Assembly (NCBI RefSeq): GCF_905115235.1
Contig: NC_051851.1
Span: 54,261,240-54,325,239 of the forward strand
From: Hermetia illucens
Lineage: Eukaryota > Arthropoda > Insecta > Diptera > Stratiomyidae
Length of the DNA stretch: 64,000 bases
Direction: 5' to 3'
Part shown: piece by piece, positions 9,754-21,919 of the stretch
Layout of the letters: each line of letters starts with the position of its first letter
Numbering within the stretch: position 1 is the first letter of the stretch
The notes under the pieces: generated by a model
What the model saw: only the letters and a program-made list of their open reading frames with translations
Told to the model about the DNA's origin: nothing
Databases searched by the model: none
Translations under genes and position numbers: made by a program

Positions 9754-12700
9754 AAACTGGACAAATTGTACCAACTGGTCCTCCAGGTTAGGGGTTGGGT
9801 AGGGCTGACAACCCTACACGGAAAACAACCTGTTACGAAGCCACAACAGGAGCCTCGGATAGGACGGATTTTAAAACGACGGACCCGGCAACAACAAAGG
9901 AACAATGATTTGCGCATTTTCTCATGGAACGTGCGCTCCCTGTACAGAGATGAAGCTGATAAGCAGCTAGCCGATACCCTGTCCCAATATAGGGCTGATG
10001 TAACAGCGTTGCAAGAGATGCGATGGACAGGGACCGGTTTCCTGGAGAAGAGCCACTACACCATATATTATAGCGGCCATCCAGTAAACCATGTGCTCGG
10101 AGTAGGTTTCTTAGTCAGCCAAAAAATGAAACCTGCTGTTATCGGCTTTGAAAGTATAAGCGAACGGCTATGCACTCTGCGCTTGCGAGGCAAATTTAGA
10201 AATATAAGCCTCATAAACGTTCACGCCCCTACAGAGGAGACTGCAGAGTCGGAGAAGGATAGCTTCTACGAGGCAGTAGAAAGAACCCTCGAAGCCTGTC
10301 CCAGATATGATATCAAAATCATACTTGGGGATTTTAACAGCCAAGTAGGGAAGGAGCCCGTATTCAGGCGATACGTTGGCTCCCATAGCTTCCACGAAAA
10401 AACAAATGATAACGGACTGCGGACTATTCAATTAGCAGGGTCACACGAAATGGTTGTTGGAAGTACCTGGTTTGCGCGGAAAGCGGTCCACAAACATACG
10501 TGGGCCTCTCCAGACGGGACCACTTTCAACCAAATTGACCACATGTTGATCGAACGACGCCACCTCTCAGCCTTGATGAATGTCAGAACATATAGGGGGG
10601 GCAATATAGACTCGGATCACTATCTCGTTGGCATGGTGCTCCGAGCTCGAATAACAATACCACCTCGAATCCCCTCTGACAATCAGGTGAGAGTGAACAC
10701 TGAAGCCATCCACAACACAACCCTCCGCAACACCTATAAGAGGGAAATGGATGCCGCAATAACCGCAGTCAATAGAGGACCTGGAGATGAAGCATCAACT
10801 AACGATCTTCACAACCACCTGAAGAACGTTATCATGGATACGGCCACAAATATACTTGGCCCCAGCCGCAAAAGGAGTCGGAACGGCTGGTTTGACGATG
10901 AATGTAAGCTAGCAACGGAACGGAAGAATGCCGCATACCGAGTAATGTTGCATTCTCAAAGAACGCGGGCACGGGCAGAGACTTATCACGAACTCCGTCG
11001 AGCGGAGAAGCGACTTCACAGACGGAAAAAGGAAGCCTGGGAGAACCAACAAGTTTGTGAACTAGAAAAGTACAGGGAGCAACCGCACCAGGCGCGGAAG
11101 TTTTACCAACAAGTCAGCAGGATGAAGCCTTATACACCTCGATGCTCATCCTGCCGAGACAAAGAGGGAAATCTGATTTCCGACAGAATGGGCATATTAG
11201 AGCGATGGGTTGAGTACTTTGATGAGCTACTGAACAACCAGAACATCGGCGAGTTGGAGGTCCCGCCAACTGAAGACGACGGACAAATACTGCCACCACC
11301 AAGTTTAGGAGAAACAGTCCGTGCAATTCATCGGCTAAAAAATCATAAGTCGCCAGGAGCCGATGGAATTACAGCCGAATTGGTTAAATATGGAGGCGAC
11401 CAGTTACACCAAGTGGTTCATCAACTTGTGCTCAAGGTATGGGACAGCGAATCAATGCCTGACGATTGGCAGCGAGGCATAATCTGTCTCATACATAAAA
11501 AGGGAGATATCACACAGTGCAGCAATTATAGAGGTATCACGTTGCTGAGTACCATCTATAAGATATTCTCCACTATCTTGCTAGGCCGGATAGCCCCATA
11601 CGCCCAGAACATCATTGGCCCATATCAAAGAGGCTTCACTCCAGGCAAATCAGCAACAGATCAGATTTTCTCTCTGCGGCAGGCGATAGAAAAACTGTTG
11701 GAATATGGACAACAGTTGCACCATCTGTTCATCGACTTTAAAGCCGCCTATGATAGCATAGCCAGGGTGAAACTGTACACGGCCATGAGAGAATTCGGTA
11801 TCCCGACGAAATTAATAAGACTGACTAGGCTGACCCTGACCAATGTGCGAGGCCAGATAAAAGCAGCAGGATCACTCTCAAGACCATTCGACATCAACAA
11901 CGGTCTACGACAAGGGGATGCGCTATCATGCGTCCTCTTTAACCTGGCCCTCGAGAAGGTGATCCGTGATGCTGAGGTGAATGCAAGAGGTATGATCCTC
12001 TTCAAATCCACCCAACTACTGGCCTATGCTGACGATATCGACATCATGGGAAGAACCACCCGAGACGTTCAAACTGCCTTCATCCAGATCGAGCAGGCGG
12101 CGCGAGATCTTGGGCTGCACATCAATGAAGGCAAGACAAAATACATGGTGGCAACGTCAGCACCGAAGACGAATCAACCAACAACATCAAACCGCACTGG
12201 TCAAACACAAGCACGAACAAGAATAAGGATAGGGGAATACAACTTTGAGACCGTTGACAATTTCTCCTATCTAGGGTCGAAAATCACAACCGATAACAAC
12301 TACGATGATGAAATCCGCGCACGGTTGTTGTCAGCCAACAGAGCCTACTTCAGCTTACAAAGACTGTTCCGCTCGAAACGTCTCACCATAGGGTCAAAGC
12401 TCTTACTGTACAAGACTATGATCTTGCCAGTCCTCATGTATTCCTCGGAAACTTGGGTTCTTAACAAGAAAAATTGCGAACTCTTGGCCGCGTTCGAGAG
12501 AAGAATCCTCCGAAGAATTTTTGGCCCCCTACATGAGGATGGACGATTCCGTAGCCTACACAATGACGAAATCTATGAGCGATACCATGACCGTCCGGTT
12601 GTGGATAAAATCCGGCTCAATAGGTTACGGTGGGCGGGTCACTTAATCCGTATGGATGAAGATGATCCCACCCGGAAAGTCTATAAGGGCAATATCTATG

Positions 12701-12843
12701 GTAGGAAAAGAAGACGAGGCAGACCCTGCCTAAGATGGAGCGATGGCGTGGGCCAGGACGCCAGACAGCTTTTAGGGATATCGAATTGGTGGACCTCGGC
12801 GCAAAACCGGGATGTCTGGAGTTCCTTATTAAGGCAGGCCTAG
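9754..12843 (+). CDS. RTE-A polyprotein: AP-like endonuclease and reverse transcriptase
   Basis: The uninterrupted frame opens after a stop at 9751-9753. Numbering from the TTG at 9766 gives 1,025 codons. The APE-type endonuclease spans about residues 48-290, with SWNVRSL (N55), LQEMRW (E84), LGDFNS (D189, N191), QIDHMLI (D258) and DSDHYLV (D284, H285), so the catalytic set is complete. The reverse transcriptase follows, with KSPGADGI, the [15 protein letters not shown] region, [19 protein letters not shown] and the YADD catalytic box at 754-757. The C-terminus has [28 protein letters not shown] and KRRRGRP. The protein would nick target DNA and copy the element's RNA there. There is no AUG in frame before 10018, which lies just after the catalytic E84 codon, so initiation must be unusual. 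Confidence 0.95.
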   Translation, partial: KLDKLYQLVLQVRGWVGLTTLHGKQPVTKPQQEPRIGRILKRRTRQQQRNNDLRIFSWNVRSLYRDEADKQLADTLSQYRADVTALQEMRWTGTGFLEKSHYTIYYSGHPVNHVLGVGFLVSQKMKPAVIGFESISERLCTLRLRGKFRNISLINVHAPTEETAESEKDSFYEAVERTLEACPRYDIKIILGDFNSQVGKEPVFRRYVGSHSFHEKTNDNGLRTIQLAGSHEMVVGSTWFARKAVHKHTWASPDGTTFNQIDHMLIERRHLSALMNVRTYRGGNIDSDHYLVGMVLRARITIPPRIPSDNQVRVNTEAIHNTTLRNTYKREMDAAITAVNRGPGDEASTNDLHNHLKNVIMDTATNILGPSRKRSRNGWFDDECKLATERKNAAYRVMLHSQRTRARAETYHELRRAEKRLHRRKKEAWENQQVCELEKYREQPHQARKFYQQVSRMKPYTPRCSSCRDKEGNLISDRMGILERWVEYFDELLNNQNIGELEVPPTEDDGQILPPPSLGETVRAIHRLKNHKSPGADGITAELVKYGGDQLHQVVHQLVLKVWDSESMPDDWQRGIICLIHKKGDITQCSNYRGITLLSTIYKIFSTILLGRIAPYAQNIIGPYQRGFTPGKSATDQIFSLRQAIEKLLEYGQQLHHLFIDFKAAYDSIARVKLYTAMREFGIPTKLIRLTRLTLTNVRGQIKAAGSLSRPFDINNGLRQGDALSCVLFNLALEKVIRDAEVNARGMILFKSTQLLAYADDIDIMGRTTRDVQTAFIQIEQAARDLGLHINEGKTKYMVATSAPKTNQPTTSNRTGQTQARTRIRIGEYNFETVDNFSYLGSKITTDNNYDDEIRARLLSANRAYFSLQRLFRSKRLTIGSKLLLYKTMILPVLMYSSETWVLNKKNCELLAAFERRILRRIFGPLHEDGRFRSLHNDEIYERYHDRPVVDKIRLNRLRWAGHLIRMDEDDPTRKVYKGNIYGRKRRRGRPCLRWSDGVGQDARQLLGISNWWTSAQNRDVWSSLLRQA

Positions 12844-12887
12844 ACCGGATACCGGTTGTTGCGCCGTTGATGATGATGAAAATACGT

Positions 12888-13680
12888 CGGAAGATTATCG
12901 ATCATGATATCGAGGTGTCGTTTGTTGTTGTGAACCTGTTACAAAGTAAGTCGAAAATAATGGAAAGAAGGCTCGAACCCTTGTCAAAAAATATGGATGG
13001 CCAGGGAGAATGTGAAAAGTCAACGATTGATGAAATATTTTCAGTGGAGCAAACACTGGATACTTGTCAGGAATATAATGTTGATGTCCATACAATTTTC
13101 GTTGACTTCAAACGTCGGGCACAAGACGGTACCGATCGATCGTTACAGCATAAAAGATTACCTGAATTTGAAGTTCCAGGGAAAAGGATGAGGCTCGTCA
13201 TAATAACAATGCGCCAGTTTAGAGCTCAAGTGAAGATACGAAACCAATTAACAAGTTGTTTCAGTAAAACTTAGGAATGAAGCAAGGCGATAGACTGCTC
13301 GCAACATTATTTAACAACGCGCTGGATTATATAATCAAAGAGATGCCAGTAGATCTAAATGGTACGTTACTGTATAAATAATCTCACAGAAGGCAATGAA
13401 ATAGATGAAATCGGCAAGGGGATCATGTTTCCCTACAAAACATTTTATGTCGTATTGTCAATTTTGAAAAATAACAATGTACTCAGGAAAATGAACTACG
13501 CAATATATAAAATATTGATTTGCCCTGTCCATGGTTACGGCAGCGAAACGTGGACGATGAACCAAGTCGAAGTAAAAAAACCATACTTTCGAATGTCGCA
13601 TCCTTAGGAAAATCTTTGGCCCAGCGAGGGTGGACGGCGGTTGGCGAATGAGACACAAAAGTCAGTTATATATAAGTGGC
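12888..13680 (+). mobile_element. LINE-4 fragment (RTE-like), RT part
   Basis: The plus strand reads STIDEIFSVEQTLDTCQEYNVDVHTIFVDFK, then a GKRMRLVIITMRQFRAQVKI segment, a GMKQGD-like box and ALDYIIKEMPVDLNGTLL, and later MNYAIYKILICPVHGYGSETWTMN and LRKIFGPAR. This is the RTE-like RT order (FVDFK, KQGD, YGSETW), but the sequence is clearly different from RTE-A. The frame is broken and the YADD part is lost. Confidence 0.75.
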
Positions 13681-13744
13681 TACTCAAAGGAAAGATGGCT
13701 GGCGTATAGTGAATCTCAGTTTTTATACATGTCCACATCACTAA

Positions 13745-13873
13745 CGGCGCGAGGTTTAAGGGGGTAGAGCGTCAGCGTCTCGCTGCTCTGAATTCAAATC
13801 CCAGTCGTCATGGGTGTTTGCGTACGTTTTGTGTTTGTCTCGCTGCTGTGAGCTTGCATAGCGTTAAATGTGA
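13745..13873 (+). mobile_element. tRNA-derived SINE, family B, fragment
   Basis: 'gggggtagagcgtcagcg' resembles a tRNA A box and 'gaattcaaatccc' a B box. The following body (a 'gggtgtttgcgtacgttttgtg' box, then 'gctgctgtgagctt' and 'gcgttaaatgtgat') matches the repeat near 21.17-21.26 kb. The RTE-A copy begins directly at its 3' end. Confidence 0.5.
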
Positions 13874-16499
13874 TTTCTTAATGAAAAACTGCAGATAGAG
13901 AAGGATGAAGGCGAGTCTCCGCACCTACAAATATGATAAATTGTACCAATTGGGCGTCCAGGTTGGGAGTTGGGCTGGATTTTACAACGGCGAACCCGGC
14001 AATGAAGACATGCACTCCCTGCACTATTCGAACCTGGCGCAGTGGCAAGCCGATACTCTGCCTCAATGTAAGGTTAATCTAACAGAGTTACAAGAGATGC
14101 GGTGAACAGGAACTGGTTTCATGAAGAGGAGCCACTACCCTACTTTATATTATAGAGGCTATCCAACAAACTATGTGCTCGAAGGTTTCCTAGTCAGCCA
14201 AAAAATGAAACCTGTTGCTATCGGCTTTAAAAATATAAGTGAAAGACTATGCACTCTGCGTTTGCGAGGCAAATTTAAAAATATAAGTTCCATTAACGTT
14301 CATGCCCCTACAGAGCGGTAGAAGGATACCTTCTACGAGGCAGTTGAGCGGATACTCGAACCCTGTCTCAAGTATGATAACAAAATCATACTTGGAGATT
14401 TCAACTGTCAAATAGGGATGGAGTCCGTATTCAGGTGATACATCGGCTCCCGTAGCTTACATAAAAACACCAATGATAGAAGAATTATTCAGTCAACATC
14501 GTTGGAAGTAATTGCTTTGCGCGGAAAGCGGTTCACGAACATATTATACATGGGACTCTGCCGATGAGACCACTTGCTAATCAAAGACCGCTATCGCACA
14601 GTCTTGGTGACTAAACACACTAACTACTGTTTTGTTGGCATGCTGCTCCGAGCTAGAATAACTACACCACCTTGAATTCCCTTTGACAATCAGTTGAAAG
14701 TGAATTCTCCGCAACACCTGTAAGGTGGAAATAGGCACCGCAAAAACCGCAGCTAACAGAGGTCCCAGAGATGAAGCATCGACAAGTGATCTTCACAAGG
14801 ATCTGAAGAATATTATTTTTAATACGACTACAAACATAATTGGCCCCAATCGCAAAAAAATATAATGTAATGAATGTAAGCTTGCAAAGGAATGAAAGAA
14901 TTCTGTATACCGGTCAATGCTGCACTCTCAAAGAAAGCGGGCAGGCAGAGGCCTATCACGACCTCCGTCGAGGGGAGGAGCGGCTTCACAGACGGAAAAA
15001 GGAAGATTGATAGAACCAACAAGTTTGTGAACTCGAGAACTATTGCGCCTGGAGCAACTGCAAGTCAGCAAGATGAAGCCTATACACCAAGATGCTCCTT
15101 CTGTCGAGATAAAGAGGGAAATCTTATTCCCGACCGTGTGGACATATTGGTGCGATGAGTTGAGTACTTTGATGAACTTCTGAACAACCAAAAAAATCGG
15201 CGAGTTGGAGGTGTCGCCAACTGAAGACAACGGACAAATACTTCCACCACCAAGTATGGTGCAATTCATCGGCTTAAAAACCATAAGTCGCCAGGAGCCG
15301 ATGGAATTGCTGCCAAATTGGTTAAATATTGAGGCAAAAGGTTCACCAATTGATGCTCAAGATGTGGAACAGCGAATCAGTGCCTGACGATTGGCAACAA
15401 GGCATTATCTGTCCCATACATAAAAGGGGAAATATCACGCAGTGCAGCAATTATAGAGATATCACGTTGCTGAGTACCATCTATAAGATATTCTTCCTTG
15501 CTAGGCCCGATATTTCCATACGCGCAGAACATCAGCAATAGGTTACATTTTCACCCTGCCACAAGCGATGGAAAAAATATTGGAATATGGCCATCAGTTG
15601 TACCATCTTTTCGTCGATTTCAAGGCCGCCCATGATAGCATAGCCATGGTAAAACTGTACATGGCCATGAGAGTATTTGGTATCACGACCACGACCAACC
15701 ATTCAACATCAACAACGGTTCAATACAAGAGGATGCACGATAGGCCTGGCCTAACCCGGCATTGGAAAAAATGATGAGCTGGGCTAAATGCGATTCTTCA
15801 AGTCTACCCAACTACTGGCCTATGCGGACGATATTCACATTATGGGAAGAACAACTCGAGATGTATAGTCTATCTTCATCGAGAATAAGCACGCGGCGCG
15901 AGATCTTGGGCCGCACATTAATGAAGGCAAGACGAAGTACTAGGATCGAAAATCACCACCGATAGCAGTTGCAACGATGAAATCCGCGCATTGTTGGCAG
16001 CCAACAGAGAATGTTTCAGCTTACAAAAACTGTTTCACTCGAAACATCTCACCATAGGGTCAACGTTTTTACTGTATCAGTCCTTGTGGATCCTTTGGAG
16101 ACCTGGGTTCTTTGCAAGAAAAATTTCGAACTCTTTCCGAATCGAACCTCTTAAAAAATGTTGGCTCCTTACATGAGGATGAACGGTTCTGTAGCCACTA
16201 TAGCGATGAAATTTATATTTGATATCATGACCGTCTGGTTGTGAATAAAATCTGGTTCAATAGGTTGCGGTGGGTGGGTTAGGATGATCCAGTTCGGAAA
16301 GTATATAAGGGTAATATCAATGGTAGAAAATAAGAAGAAAGCTTGGCAGCCTCTGCCTCAGGTGGACCGGTGACTTAGGCCAGGACGTCAGACAGTTTGT
16401 AGGAAAATCAAATTGGTGGAACTCGCCGCAAAACCGGGATGTCTGGAGTTCCCTGCTAAGGCAGGCCGGATACTGGTTGTTGCGCCGTTGATGATGATA
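13874..16499 (+). mobile_element. RTE-A LINE copy, old and heavily decayed
   Basis: The copy starts in the leader ('tttcttaatgaaaaactgcag'), so it lacks the first ~150 bases of the element. It runs through recognisable endonuclease, RT and C-terminal blocks to a normal GCGCCGTTGATGATGAT end. Many stops, frameshifts and internal deletions make it one of the older copies in the window. No convincing target-site duplication was found. Confidence 0.9.
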
Positions 16500-16870
16500 G
16501 AAACGTTACCATGCCTCGAACCAGGATGGGCGTGCCGGAAATGACCTTTGGCTGTTGGAAAGTCTGGCGGAAGCAAGCGTGAATTGGGCGTTGGATTGAT
16601 GGTTGCGATAATCTCAAGGCGCGCCCTCATCATTTGGGAGCCGACGTCGCACAGGATACTGATTGCAAAATTGTGGCCCAAATTGAGGAACATTTCAATA
16701 GTAGTGTTACGCGCCGGCGAAGACTTTTGAATCAGAGGAGGCTTCTATGAAAAATTGAATATAGTCTAGGAGAGGCTTCATGGCATTGTGTTTGTGATTG
16801 GTGATCTAAATGCAAAAGCGAAACACGGCTTTGGCGACGTTACCTAGTTTTAAATCAGGAAACAACCCTG
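16500..16870 (+). mobile_element. LINE endonuclease fragment, unclassified RTE-like
   Basis: The plus-strand reading contains VIGDLNAKA, the GDFN-type endonuclease motif followed by the K-x-G region of RTE-like elements. It is preceded by frameshifted sequence with no other strong motif. It abuts the 3' end of the RTE-A copy. Confidence 0.45.
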
Positions 16871-17850
16871 AGTTTTCATTTCTACTCAATATTAAATAAT
16901 TGCTTGATATTTTGCACCAAAAAATATACCTTAGAATAAAGTTCCATTGAACTTCAAAAGCCATTTATTATTTTTCATTTCTAAATCCATCTAAAAATAT
17001 TTGTATCTTTCAAAGTTGAACTTGGTTTAAAGCATAAATGCACCTAATATATAGCTTACTTTAGAACTATAATTGATCGAAGATCTCGATTTGATATGAC
17101 TCAACTGGCGTTGAGTTGATTTTATTTGCTTAGACTCTATGCTTTTGCATGTAATACGTTATTGACTTTTTGGCATGTTTCGTAGAAATTTAAATTTAAA
17201 CAAAATCACAAATAATTACAATTATATGTGAAAACACAATAACATAACTGTGCATTTATATTTCAATAAATTATGCTTGTATCGTAATTCATCATATTTT
17301 GATATGGCTTTCGAATGTTTGTATAAAAATAAAAATTTTCTAAGTTCACAAACTTAATTATTGACACAAATTTTAGAAATCGTAGTCAACACATAAAATA
17401 AATTTATGAAACTAATTTGTATAGCCTTGGATATGATTACTCTTTTGTATATTTGCTTCAATTCACTGCTCATTTCTATTGCTTGATAAAGTCGGCAAAA
17501 TGATTGCATTATAACTAACAATGTAGGAAAATTGCTGTTCATTTCACTTTTCTTAATATCTAGTGTCGTTACGCCACAGGCATATCGTACATTTATTGAG
17601 CGAATTTCTTTGCTATTGGATGAATTCATCAATCTTAAAATTACACTAGTTGATTGAACATCCTTAACGCTAGAAATCTTACTGTAATACTGCGATTAAA
17701 AGTGCATTTTGTTGGTGTTATACGTAAAGAGCCATGCGTTCGTAGTATTAGATAAATAGTAATCATATTCCATTAGTTGATATAAGCGTATGAACAAATA
17801 CTCGCTTCAAATGCGCGAGTTTTATTCATTTATTCTGAATTTACGTGCTA
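16871..17850. other. AT-rich DNA downstream of NAA80, no gene recognised
   Basis: Very AT-rich, with no domain or repeat match. Its right part lies just 3' of the NAA80 stop codon and would hold the 3' UTR of that gene. Confidence 0.5.
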
Positions 17851-17857
17851 TTTTTCC

Positions 17858-18628
<771 letters not shown>

Positions 18629-18629
18629 C

Positions 18630-19905
18630 ACTTGAATTGCTTCACACTAACCCGTTACCGCGAGCTGGAAAACTGTGTACAAGTACAATCTGCAGAAGAA
18701 AGTTTGTTGAAATGTTGTCTCCGTTTTGCAGAGGACAATTAAACACTAAGCTCAAAATTGTACAACGCAGGATAACAGGTAGATACATAAATCACATCGA
18801 CACGTGATAATTAAGACAAATTATTGTTGCTGTAACTCACAACACATGGTGCACTCAAGTATAATTTTGGATTTGGATCAACGCCACAAATGTTGCATTT
18901 TTCGAATATTTGTGTGAACCTACATGTATTGGATTTGACACGGCGCGTCAATTTATAATGATTTCGCGGGACATTGCGACCAGCATGTTTCGAGTGTATT
19001 GATTTCGTATGGGAAGCGAATCATTTAGTGATTTTATTTGTATTTTTATACCGTTCGGGGATTAATCATCAAGGACTAAATATAGCTAACATTCGCTCGT
19101 TCAGGGTTTTCAACTTATTCGTTTTTATTATAATAAGTAATAATTTTTATAAGTGATACTCTTATTAACCTTAGAAGTAGACCCTTCGGCCATATACATA
19201 TCTTAATTGTTCCTTACTTTTTGCTTCCACCGATCCACTTTAGTCCTGTTTTCTGTGCGAGTATATGTGGCAAATTTGCGGAATTTTGTAAACGGGTCCA
19301 TGGTCAGAGTCAGTGATAATTTTTGATTTTTTGGATTGTGTAGAAGAGTGTTTTTCAAACTCTCAGTTTCTCACTCATACCATTGTTTTAGTAAATCGCT
19401 AATGAATATGGAAGTTTACTTTATCACAGATATGAATTGAGATGCATGTGGATTTAGTAAGCCTGAAATAAAATTAAAAAATAAGGGAATTCGTATTAGT
19501 TGAGTTTAGTTAGGTAAATGGGAAAATCAGCAAAATAATGATAAGGTTTGGGATTGAGTTCACATTGTCATAAGTATTCAAAAATAAGTTAAATAAATTC
19601 GCATGCAAAACAGGTCCATAACTGCTATGCAGGACGAATCCAGTTATGATTATTACCAACGTTTTTCAATTATTGCAAAACTCATCAACAATGGCGTAAA
19701 CTCGGAGGAACTTAAAGACCAGTGGCGGATTTAATGGAGACATTTAAAATGAAATCTAAAGCAAGGATCAAATTTACATCAAATAGAAATTTCTACTTTG
19801 AAGCATGTTTAAGCCTATATCTGTGTTATGTTGAAACATAATTCTATATATGTATCAATTTGCATGCAAATTCTGGCCATCCATGTATCAAGAGATAACA
19901 ATGGT
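18630..19905. other. No gene recognised
   Basis: The first few hundred bases are upstream of NAA80 and should hold its promoter and 5' UTR, but no clear TATA or Inr can be singled out. The rest is AT-rich with no domain match. Confidence 0.45.
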
Positions 19906-19909
19906 TCTG

Positions 19910-20215
19910 AAGGCGGGCCTCCCGCTCCTTTCTAATAAACATCAAAACTAAGACCGGGTTCGAAAAGTACTAATCGATGCCTTTCATTTGACACCCAACA
20001 TGACTATATTCGGTTAAAAAAAAATTTACACCCCCCTTTTGCATGGAGACCCCCCCCCCCCCCAAATCGCAACGTAGAAAGATATCACTCACTGCATGTC
20101 TGGGTGTTCACAGTTCCCACCTTCTCACCAAATTTCATGTCAATCGGTATAGCCGTTTCTGAGAAAAGTGCGTGTGACCGGCAGACATTGAATGCAAACA
20201 AAACCTTAAAAATTA
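19910..20215 (+). repeat. Unclassified interspersed repeat, family C
   Basis: Shares with 23.56-23.81 kb the boxes 'cgaaaagtactaatcgatgc' / 'ggaaagtattagtcgag', 'catgactatattcg', 'tttgcatg-a-gg-g-cccc', 'accaaatttcatgtcaatcggtatagccgttt' and 'gtgacaga'. A shorter piece recurs at 36.36-36.43 kb. No coding capacity. It contains a run of 14 C at 20050-20063. Confidence 0.6.
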
Positions 20216-21100
20216 TTTTGACTTCCGATGGCCAATATCAAGGCTCTCGGAATGGCGCCTTTTTCAGCAAACGTACTTTGTGAAGCAGATTTCCCACCTG
20301 TGACGAAAGTCCACATTGAACAACAAGAGCGGACACTTTTAGAAATCTATATTGATAGTTACATGACTACAACACTTGATTATCCATATCTGAAATTTTT
20401 TTAAATTTAGTCACTTCGACTTTTTATACTATATAAGTCGAGAACGAGTCTCTTTTCATGAAGTCTGTGGTGTGAGCAAAACAATAATGAGGGTTGTACC
20501 TCATGAGTTACTGGTGTTATTAGAAAAAGCTGTTAGCCCAATGAATAATTTTATTTATTTTGCTTTGATACGAAAATATCTAGTGTATAAAAGTTAAAGT
20601 CAATAAAATTATTTTATCTCAGAGAACTGGTCAAATCGTAAGAACAGGTCGTAACTCACTTCCGGCCTCAACACTAGGTCAAAGTCAATGAAAAACAAAA
20701 AAAAAATTCGAAAAGAGGATCTGTCTGGAAATAATAACTATTTCCAAAGAAGGATATGCCCTAAGCTGATACCATTAAGGGACAGAGACGGATACGGAAC
20801 TGAAGGTCGTATCAGTTGAAGCAGAAAGGGACAATTCTAAGGCAAGAGCTCGAAGACAGGAACCTGGACAAGGAAAATATTCTCATTGTTTTGGAAAAGG
20901 AATTTAGCCTGGAGCATAACCCCATACAGAGTAGTAAGACGGAAAATGGAGGAAAACAGCTGGCTATCATCAGCTAACTGGGGGCATAACTTCTTAAACT
21001 GATTATAATTAATAATTGAAAAAGGAAGAATCGGTAACGGAAGATGTTTCTGTAGTAAAGTGGCAAAGGTGGTTATCTGGTATACCTTGATTTTCAGTAA
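20216..21100. other. No gene recognised
   Basis: No domain-bearing frame and no clear repeat match. Confidence 0.4.
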
Positions 21101-21125
21101 CATGTATTTGACGAGTGCGATGGTC

Positions 21126-21265
21126 GAAATGATTGTGCGTCAGCTTCTCGACCTTATTACCCGGGGTTTGAATTCGATCATCTTGGCTGTTTGCGTTCGT
21201 ATTCGTGCCGACCCGTTGCTGTAGGCTTATCACTTGTACAGCATTGAGTGTGATGATTATGGAAC
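21126..21265 (+). mobile_element. tRNA-derived SINE, family B, second copy
   Basis: A B-box-like 'gggtttgaattcga' is followed by 'tggctgtttgcgttcg', 'gttgctgtaggctt' and 'gcattgagtgtgat', matching the copy at 13.75-13.87 kb in the same order and orientation. Diverged. Confidence 0.5.
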
Positions 21266-21626
21266 TGATGCACAGTCTCATTGAACCTGAGATCGTGTGG
21301 ATGTTCTATAAATGTGCATCTGAGGCGTGTAATGCTACTATGCGAGACCGCGTTTGTTTCTTAGCAGGAAACTGAACTATGGTCGAACGATGTTGAGGTC
21401 GTTCTGCCTCGGCGTGATTAGACTTCATCAAAAGGTCGGATCTACGAAGTAACCTTAACAAATTCATTTCGATATAGGTGTCTTGACCTATTCAAGCTTG
21501 AGACTTTTTCGCAGCGAATAGTTTAAAGTGATGTAATAATTCTTATTTGTCTTTGGACCCCAATTCCTAAAATTATCAAAATCACGCCTAGCGCCTGACC
21601 AGCACAGTTGATAACAATGGGGTATT

Positions 21627-21905
21627 AATAATAATAATCGTTGGCACGACAATCCATATTGGATCAGGACCTTGAAGTGTGTTAGAGCACTTCATTCAAG
21701 ACCGTAACGGTACATTAGGAGGCAATGTGGTCAGCATTGCGCTCGCCCGAGATTATTACCCCGATTTGACTCAGGTACTCATTCACAGTTGAGTCGACTA
21801 GTATTCGACGTCAAATCACAATACAAATCCCACTGCCACCAGTGAGATTTGAACTGCGAGCTTCCGTATGACAGTTTTGTGCTCTAACCGCTCGGCTATC
21901 CGAAC
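21627..21905 (-). mobile_element. tRNA-derived SINE, family A, full-length copy
   Basis: On the minus strand it starts with a tRNA-like head: 'tagccgagcggttagagcac' as A box and 'gcagttcaaatctc' as B box, RNA polymerase III promoter elements. A unique body follows, with 'gtcgactcaactgtgaatga', 'ctgagtcaaatcgggg' and 'gaagtgctctaacacacttc'. It ends '..attgtcgtgcc-aacg' plus an (ATT)n tail. Flanks carry a 13-base duplication with one mismatch: ACAATGGGGTATT at 21614-21626 and ACAATGGTGTATT at 21906-21918. Confidence 0.9.
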
Positions 21906-21919
21906 ACAATGGTGTATTT

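Larger units (their letters stand above)
9548..12877 (+). mobile_element. RTE-A LINE, structurally intact full-length copy
   Basis: A 3.33 kb element is flanked by a perfect 10-bp direct repeat, GAAAATACGT, at 9538-9547 and 12878-12887. The 5' end (GGTCAAAGGGTAGTATAGG) is shared with the copy at 41.8 kb and the stub at 47.6 kb. The body is a 5' leader with small ORFs and one long endonuclease-RT frame. The 3' UTR is only about 34 bases and ends in GTTGATGATGAT, without a poly(A) tail. Short 3' UTR, short-repeat tail and one EN-RT frame are RTE-clade traits. The perfect duplication and open frame indicate a recent insertion. Its left neighbour is a LINE-2 fragment and its right neighbour a LINE-4 fragment. 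Confidence 0.95.

Noticed and set aside
9584-9802. 72-codon frame as a full ORF1 of RTE-A
   Set aside because: It has no ATG (it opens at GTG) and the 41.8 kb copy has a stop in it. Kept only as a remark on frame overlap.
20050-20063. C14 run as a regulatory or G-quadruplex site
   Set aside because: A single homopolymer inside repeat C; its length may vary or be a sequencing artefact.
21840-21905. tRNA gene on the minus strand
   Set aside because: The A and B boxes are present, but the acceptor stem does not close and a SINE body follows. It is the head of SINE family A.
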